A DNA stretch of 64,000 nt, taken from positions 41,007 through 105,006 of the forward strand of contig NZ_LAQT01000027.1 in NCBI RefSeq assembly GCF_001294205.1, read 5' to 3'. Origin of the DNA: Amantichitinum ursilacus (GTDB lineage: Bacteria > Pseudomonadota > Gammaproteobacteria > Burkholderiales > Chitinibacteraceae). Shown here in pieces: positions 59,713 to 64,000 of this stretch; positions within the stretch are counted from its first letter, which is position 1; each line of letters begins with the position of its first letter. A program made the translations under genes and the position numbers. The notes below the pieces were generated by a model, which was given only the letters and a program-made list of their open reading frames with translations, made no database searches and was not told where the DNA came from.

Positions 59713-61185
59713 TTACACGCCCAGCGCTTTCACCACCGCCGCCAGCACCGCAAAGGCGCTGGCAATCTCGGCATCGGGCACGCAGGCATAACCCAGCAAC
59801 AAGCCTTTCTGCCGCGACGCGCCGCCGCTGTAATACGCCGACAAGGGCCGCGTGGCGATGCCCGCCGCCAACGCGGCCTGGGCGACCAGTTGGTCATCTA
59901 CCTGATCGGGCAAACCCAGTACCAGATGCAGCCCGGCCTCATCGCCATGCACCGGCCAGTCCGCGCCGAAATGGGTGGCGATGGCTTGCATCAACAGCTC
60001 ACGCCGTTGGCCGTACACGTGGCGCATGCGGCGGATGTGCGCGCCGAAATGGCCCTGCTCGATAAAGTCGGCCAACACCGCTTGTTGCAAGGATTGGCCT
60101 TCGCGAAACAACTCGGCCAGTGCCAGCGCAAACGGCTCGGCCAGCGCGGGCGGCACCACCATGTAACCGACGCGCAGCCCAGGGTACAGAATCTTGCCGA
60201 GGCTGCCGACATAGATCACGCGGTCGGCTTCATCCATGCCTTGCAACGCGCCCAGCGGCCGGCTGGCGAAGCGGAATTCGCTGTCGTAATCGTCTTCGAT
60301 GATCCAGCTTTGCGTCTGGCGCGCGTACTCCAGCAACATGCGGCGGCGCGCCAGGCTCATCACCATACCCAGCGGGTATTGGTGCGATGGCGTCACCAGC
60401 ATCATGCGCGGCGGCCGCGCCAGATCGGCTTCGCTGGGGTTGATGCCCTCGGCGTCCACGGCAATCGAGCGCAACTGCAAACCCGACGCCTGCATCACGC
60501 TGCGCACGCCCCAGTAACACGGGTCTTCGGTCCAGACCTCGTCGCCCGAATCACTGAGCAGCCGCACCGCCAGATCCACCGACTGGTGAATACCGGTGGT
60601 GATGATCACCTGCTCGGCGTGGCAACGCACCCCGCGCGCGCTGCGCAGATATTCGGCCAGTACTTCACGCAACGGCATATGGCCACCGGGTGGGGCATAG
60701 CTGAGTAATTCGGGCTGCAGATTGCGCATGCGGCGCGATTGCAAACGGCTCCAGACCTCGGACGGAAAGCGCGTGACATCGGCCACGCCCGGCACAAACG
60801 CACCCCACTGCCGCCGCGACACCCCGGCCGCATCCAGCAAGCGCCGTCCCCGAGCCGACAGCGGCTGGGTGGATGCCGTCGGCTGCGGCAGCGTCACCCC
60901 GGCAAAGCGCGTATCGGGCGCGCTGTCGGCCACAAAGGTGCCGCTGCCCGTGCCCGCCTGCACATAACCTTCCAGCGCCAGCTGTTCGTACACCTGGATG
61001 ACGGTATTGCGGCCGATACCCAGTTCGGTGGCCAGCAAGCGCGACGATGGCAATTTGCGACCCGGCGCCAGTTCGTGCAGCAAGATGGCCTGGCGCAAGG
61101 CGTCTTGCAGTTGCCGATACAGCGGCGCGATATCGGCTTTATCGATGCGCTGGGCCAGCCAGTCGGATAACAAGGCAGTGCGCAA
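59713..61185 (-). CDS. MocR/GabR-type regulator (GntR domain fused to PLP aminotransferase fold)
   Basis: A 490-residue protein. The start is best placed at TTG 61185, with AGGGGGAA 5 bases before it; the longer open frame lacks a credible start. The N-terminal GntR helix-turn-helix is APLYRQLQDALRQAILLHEL with LATELGIGRNTVIQVYEQLA. The C-terminal fold has YVGSLGKILYPGLRVGYM, where the lysine would hold pyridoxal phosphate. Divergent from gabT-gabD, so it probably acts as GabR, sensing GABA plus PLP. A short repeat, GGCTC/GAGCC at 61211-61229, lies in the spacer. Confidence 0.9.
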   Translation of the reverse strand: MRTALLSDWLAQRIDKADIAPLYRQLQDALRQAILLHELAPGRKLPSSRLLATELGIGRNTVIQVYEQLALEGYVQAGTGSGTFVADSAPDTRFAGVTLPQPTASTQPLSARGRRLLDAAGVSRRQWGAFVPGVADVTRFPSEVWSRLQSRRMRNLQPELLSYAPPGGHMPLREVLAEYLRSARGVRCHAEQVIITTGIHQSVDLAVRLLSDSGDEVWTEDPCYWGVRSVMQASGLQLRSIAVDAEGINPSEADLARPPRMMLVTPSHQYPLGMVMSLARRRMLLEYARQTQSWIIEDDYDSEFRFASRPLGALQGMDEADRVIYVGSLGKILYPGLRVGYMVVPPALAEPFALALAELFREGQSLQQAVLADFIEQGHFGAHIRRMRHVYGQRRELLMQAIATHFGADWPVHGDEAGLHLVLGLPDQVDDQLVAQAALAAGIATRPLSAYYSGGASRQKGLLLGYACVPDAEIASAFAVLAAVVKALGV

Positions 61186-61291
61186 GTGGTTCCCCCTTTG
61201 GGTAGAAAATGGCTCTTTTGTCAGGAGCCGAAAGCCTACACCATTGCGCCATTCCTTCCCACCCAGAGCACGGCTCGCCGGAGATTCAACC

Positions 61292-62575
61292 ATGTCACGT
61301 AATGCAGAATTACTTGCCCGCAAAAACGCCGCCACGCCACGTGGTGTGGGCGTGATGGCGCCCTTTTTTGCGGTACGCGCCAGCAATGCCGAGCTGTGGG
61401 ATGAAGAAGGCCATCGCTATATCGACTTTGCTGGCGGCATTGCGGTGCTGAACACTGGCCACGCGCATCCGGTAATTACCGCCGCGGTCAAACAACAGCT
61501 GGAGGCGTTTACCCATAGCTGTTATCAGGTGGTGCCGTATGCGTCGTATGTGGAACTGGCCGAGCGGCTTAATCAGGTTACGCCCGGTGATTACGCCAAA
61601 AAGACCGCGTTTTTTTCCACCGGCGCCGAGGCCGTGGAAAACGCCATCAAGATCGCCCGCGCCGCCACCGGCCGCAGCGGCGTGATTGCGTTTGCCGGGG
61701 GTTTTCATGGCCGCACCATGATGGGCATGGCGCTGACCGGCAAAGTGGCACCGTACAAGATCGGCTTCGGGCCGTTTCCGGGCGAGGTTTACCACGCGCC
61801 CTTCCCCAATGCGCTGCACGGCGTAACGGTCGAACAATCGTTGAAGGCACTTGGCGATCTGTTCAAAACCAGCATTGAGCCGCGCCGCGTGGCCGCCATC
61901 ATTCTGGAACCGGTACAAGGCGAAGGCGGCTTTTATGTGGCGCCGCCCGAGCTGATGCAAGCACTGCGCCGCCTGTGCGACGAGCACGGCATTGTGCTGA
62001 TCGCGGACGAAATCCAGAGCGGTTTTGGCCGCACCGGCAAACTGTTTGCCATGCAGCATTACAGCGTCGCGCCCGACTTGATGACCATGGCCAAATCGCT
62101 CGCTGGCGGCTATCCGCTGTCCGCCGTCACCGGCCGCGCCGAGTTGATGGATGCGCCCGCGCCGGGCGGCCTGGGCGGCACCTATGCGGGCAACCCTTTG
62201 GCGATTGCGGCGGCGCATGCGGTGCTGGATTTGATGCAACAGGATGACTTGCCCGCCCGTGGCCAGGCGCTGGGCGACCAATTGGTGGCGACGCTGAACG
62301 AGCTGAAACCGGCCGTGCCGCAACTGGCCGAAGTGCGCGGCCTGGGTGCGATGATCGCCGCCGAATTTCTCGACCCCGCCACCGGCGCACCCGACGCCGC
62401 TTTTGCCAAAGCGGTGCAAACCTATGCGCTGGAGCGCGGGCTGATTGTGTTGAGCTGCGGCGTGTATTCCAACGTGCTGCGGTTTTTGTTTCCACTGACC
62501 ATCGAACAAAACGTATTTGAAGAAGGTCTGGGTATTTTGAGCCAGGCGCTGCAAAACGCTGCGTCCTACGCCTGA
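61292..62575 (+). CDS. gabT: 4-aminobutyrate aminotransferase
   Basis: A 427-residue PLP enzyme: FAGGIAVLNTGHAHPVITAA, FFSTGAEAVENAIKIARAAT, GFHGRTMMGMALTGK, IADEIQSGFGRTGKLFAM, and TMAKSLAGGYPLSAVTGR with the PLP lysine. It moves the amino group of GABA to 2-oxoglutarate, giving succinate semialdehyde. The following gene oxidises that product. CGGAGA precedes the ATG. Confidence 0.95.
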   Translation: MSRNAELLARKNAATPRGVGVMAPFFAVRASNAELWDEEGHRYIDFAGGIAVLNTGHAHPVITAAVKQQLEAFTHSCYQVVPYASYVELAERLNQVTPGDYAKKTAFFSTGAEAVENAIKIARAATGRSGVIAFAGGFHGRTMMGMALTGKVAPYKIGFGPFPGEVYHAPFPNALHGVTVEQSLKALGDLFKTSIEPRRVAAIILEPVQGEGGFYVAPPELMQALRRLCDEHGIVLIADEIQSGFGRTGKLFAMQHYSVAPDLMTMAKSLAGGYPLSAVTGRAELMDAPAPGGLGGTYAGNPLAIAAAHAVLDLMQQDDLPARGQALGDQLVATLNELKPAVPQLAEVRGLGAMIAAEFLDPATGAPDAAFAKAVQTYALERGLIVLSCGVYSNVLRFLFPLTIEQNVFEEGLGILSQALQNAASYA

Positions 62576-62600
62576 CCCAGCCCATACAAGGAGTAAGGCC

Positions 62601-64000
62601 ATGCAACTGAAAGACTCGTCCCTGCTGCGGCAGCAATGTTTTGTTAACGGCGCGTGGATAGACGCCGACAACCAGGAAACCGTGCCGGTCAACAATCCGG
62701 CCACCGGCGAGATCATTGCGCATATCCCCAAGCTGGGTAAGGCCGAAACGCGCCGCGCCATCGAAGCCGCACAAGCCGCGTGGCCCGCCTGGCGCAGCAA
62801 GACGGCCAAGGAACGCTCGCAGATCCTGCGCAAGTGGAACGACCTGATGCTGGCCAATGTGGATGATCTGGCGCTGATCCTGACGTCCGAACAAGGCAAA
62901 CCGTTGGCCGAAGCGCGCGGCGAAATCACCTATGCCGCCAGTTATATCGAATGGTTTGCCGAGGAAGCGCGCCGTATTGAAGGCGACATCATTGCCCCGC
63001 CCAGCAATGACCGCCGCATTCTGGTGTTAAAACAACCGATCGGCGTGACGGCCGCAATTACGCCGTGGAATTTTCCCGCCGCGATGATCACGCGCAAGGT
63101 GGGCCCGGCGCTGGCGGCCGGTTGCCCGATGGTGCTGAAGCCCGCAACGCAAACGCCGCTATCGGCGCTGGCGCTGGCGGTGCTGGCCGAGCGCGCAGGC
63201 GTGCCGGCGGGCATCTTCAATGTGCTGACGGGTTCGTCCACCGAGATTGGCGGCGAGCTGACCGCCAGCCCCATCGTGCGCAAAATCACCTTTACCGGCA
63301 GCACCGAAGTGGGCGCCAAACTGATCGAGCAAAGTGCACCCACCATCAAGAAAATGTCGATGGAACTGGGCGGCAATGCGCCGTTTATTGTGTTTGACGA
63401 CGCCGATCTGGATGCCGCGGTGCAAGGCGCCATCGGCTCCAAATATCGCAACAGCGGCCAGACCTGCGTGTGCGCCAATCGCTTGTTGGTACAAGCGGGC
63501 GTGTATGACGCGTTTGCGCAAAAACTGGCGGACGCGGTGAATGCGCTGAAGGTGGGCAACGGCGTGGACGATGGCGTGACGCAAGGCCCGCTGATTGACG
63601 ACAAAGCCATCGCCAAGATCGAAGAGCATATCGCCGATGCCACCGGCAAAGGCGCGCAGGTTTTGACGGGCGGCAAGCGCCATGCCCTGGGCGGCACCTT
63701 CTTTGAACCCACCATCCTGACCGGCGTGACCCCGGCCATGAAAGTGGCGCGCGAAGAAACCTTTGGCCCGCTGGCGCCGCTGTTCAAGTTTGAAACGGAG
63801 GAAGAAGCCATCGCGATGGCCAACGACACCGAATTCGGCCTGGCCAGCTACTTTTATACGCGCGATCTAGCGCGGATTTTCCGGGTGGCGGAAGGGCTGG
63901 AGTACGGCATGGTCGGCATCAACGCCGGTCTGATCTCGTCCGAAGTGGCGCCGTTTGGTGGCGTTAAACAATCCGGCTTGGGGCGCGAGGGCTCGCGCTA
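62601..64000 (+). CDS. gabD: Succinate-semialdehyde dehydrogenase, 3' end cut by window
   Basis: The frame is open to the window end: 466 complete codons of an expected 480 or so. It shows PIGVTAAITPWNFPAAMITR, MELGGNAPFIVFDDADLD with the general base, NSGQTCVCANR with the catalytic cysteine, and EETFGPLAPLFKF. It ends within GGVKQSGLGREGSR, the usual last conserved block. AAGGAG lies 8 bases before the ATG, and gabT ends 25 bases upstream. It makes succinate with NAD(P). Confidence 0.95.
   Translation, partial: MQLKDSSLLRQQCFVNGAWIDADNQETVPVNNPATGEIIAHIPKLGKAETRRAIEAAQAAWPAWRSKTAKERSQILRKWNDLMLANVDDLALILTSEQGKPLAEARGEITYAASYIEWFAEEARRIEGDIIAPPSNDRRILVLKQPIGVTAAITPWNFPAAMITRKVGPALAAGCPMVLKPATQTPLSALALAVLAERAGVPAGIFNVLTGSSTEIGGELTASPIVRKITFTGSTEVGAKLIEQSAPTIKKMSMELGGNAPFIVFDDADLDAAVQGAIGSKYRNSGQTCVCANRLLVQAGVYDAFAQKLADAVNALKVGNGVDDGVTQGPLIDDKAIAKIEEHIADATGKGAQVLTGGKRHALGGTFFEPTILTGVTPAMKVAREETFGPLAPLFKFETEEEAIAMANDTEFGLASYFYTRDLARIFRVAEGLEYGMVGINAGLISSEVAPFGGVKQSGLGREGSR

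Noticed and set aside
61310..62929. Long antisense frame across gabT (539 codons)
   Set aside because: Composition (Ala/Gly/His/Arg) is typical of the shadow frame of a G+C-rich gene; gabT is certain.

Overview
The window is about 60% G+C chromosomal DNA from a Gram-negative bacterium. The gene set is beta-proteobacterial in style, and a member of the Neisseriales close to Chromobacteriaceae or Chitinibacteraceae is my best guess. The clues are NsrR/NnrS, PEP-CTERM proteins, a SUV3-like helicase, a secreted GH6 cellulase, several chemoreceptors and Rhs toxin debris. This placement is inference from gene content, not from a marker gene. I saw no rRNA, tRNA or CRISPR array.

Layout. 1-15 kb: a pseudo-receiver protein next to a Ras-like GTPase, ArsC, a phytanoyl-CoA dioxygenase, a VOC-fold gene broken by one amber codon, two overlapping PEP-CTERM genes, a divergent nnrS/nsrR pair with a candidate NsrR operator, a prolyl aminopeptidase, two esterase/hydrolase genes, a TacA/TacT-type toxin-antitoxin pair, an Fsr-type exporter facing an AraC regulator, and a Tlde1-like effector with a small overlapping membrane partner. 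15-17.4 kb: a SUV3-like helicase closed by a strong terminator.

17.5-28.6 kb: one tightly packed minus-strand chemosensory operon of eleven genes. In transcription order it encodes a soluble chemoreceptor with two signalling tips, a three-domain CheW, CheB, a HEAT-repeat protein, CheR, a receiver, CheA, a STAS-like protein, a second receiver, a CheC-type phosphatase and a NarL-type histidine kinase. No flagellar gene is present, and the make-up suggests a non-canonical output. A classical membrane chemoreceptor follows at 30.1-32.2 kb.

32.7-42.4 kb: an A+T-richer island of small minus-strand genes. It is a graveyard of Rhs-type polymorphic toxins: broken pieces of the Rhs core (YD repeats, the NPFG and GGNP...DP.G motifs) are followed by C-terminal toxin pieces, most of them frameshifted, and then by apparently intact immunity genes whose starts overlap the toxin stops. 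An IS3-type transposase fragment lies inside. No full-length rhs gene is in the window; a damaged signal-peptide-coding piece at the upstream edge could be the remains of its start.

42.7-64 kb: a Tat-exported Gfo/Idh/MocA oxidoreductase, an SDR, an MFS exporter with a divergent LysR regulator, and a TetR regulator with a divergent SDR whose promoter carries a palindrome. Next comes methionine salvage: mtnA on the plus strand, facing a minus-strand unit that encodes a ribose-type ABC transporter followed by mtnK-mtnB-mtnD-mtnC. This is best read as uptake and recycling of methylthioribose. The window ends with a type II NADH dehydrogenase, a secreted GH6 glycosidase, a small secreted protein, a MocR/GabR-type regulator, and gabT-gabD for GABA breakdown; gabD is cut by the window end.
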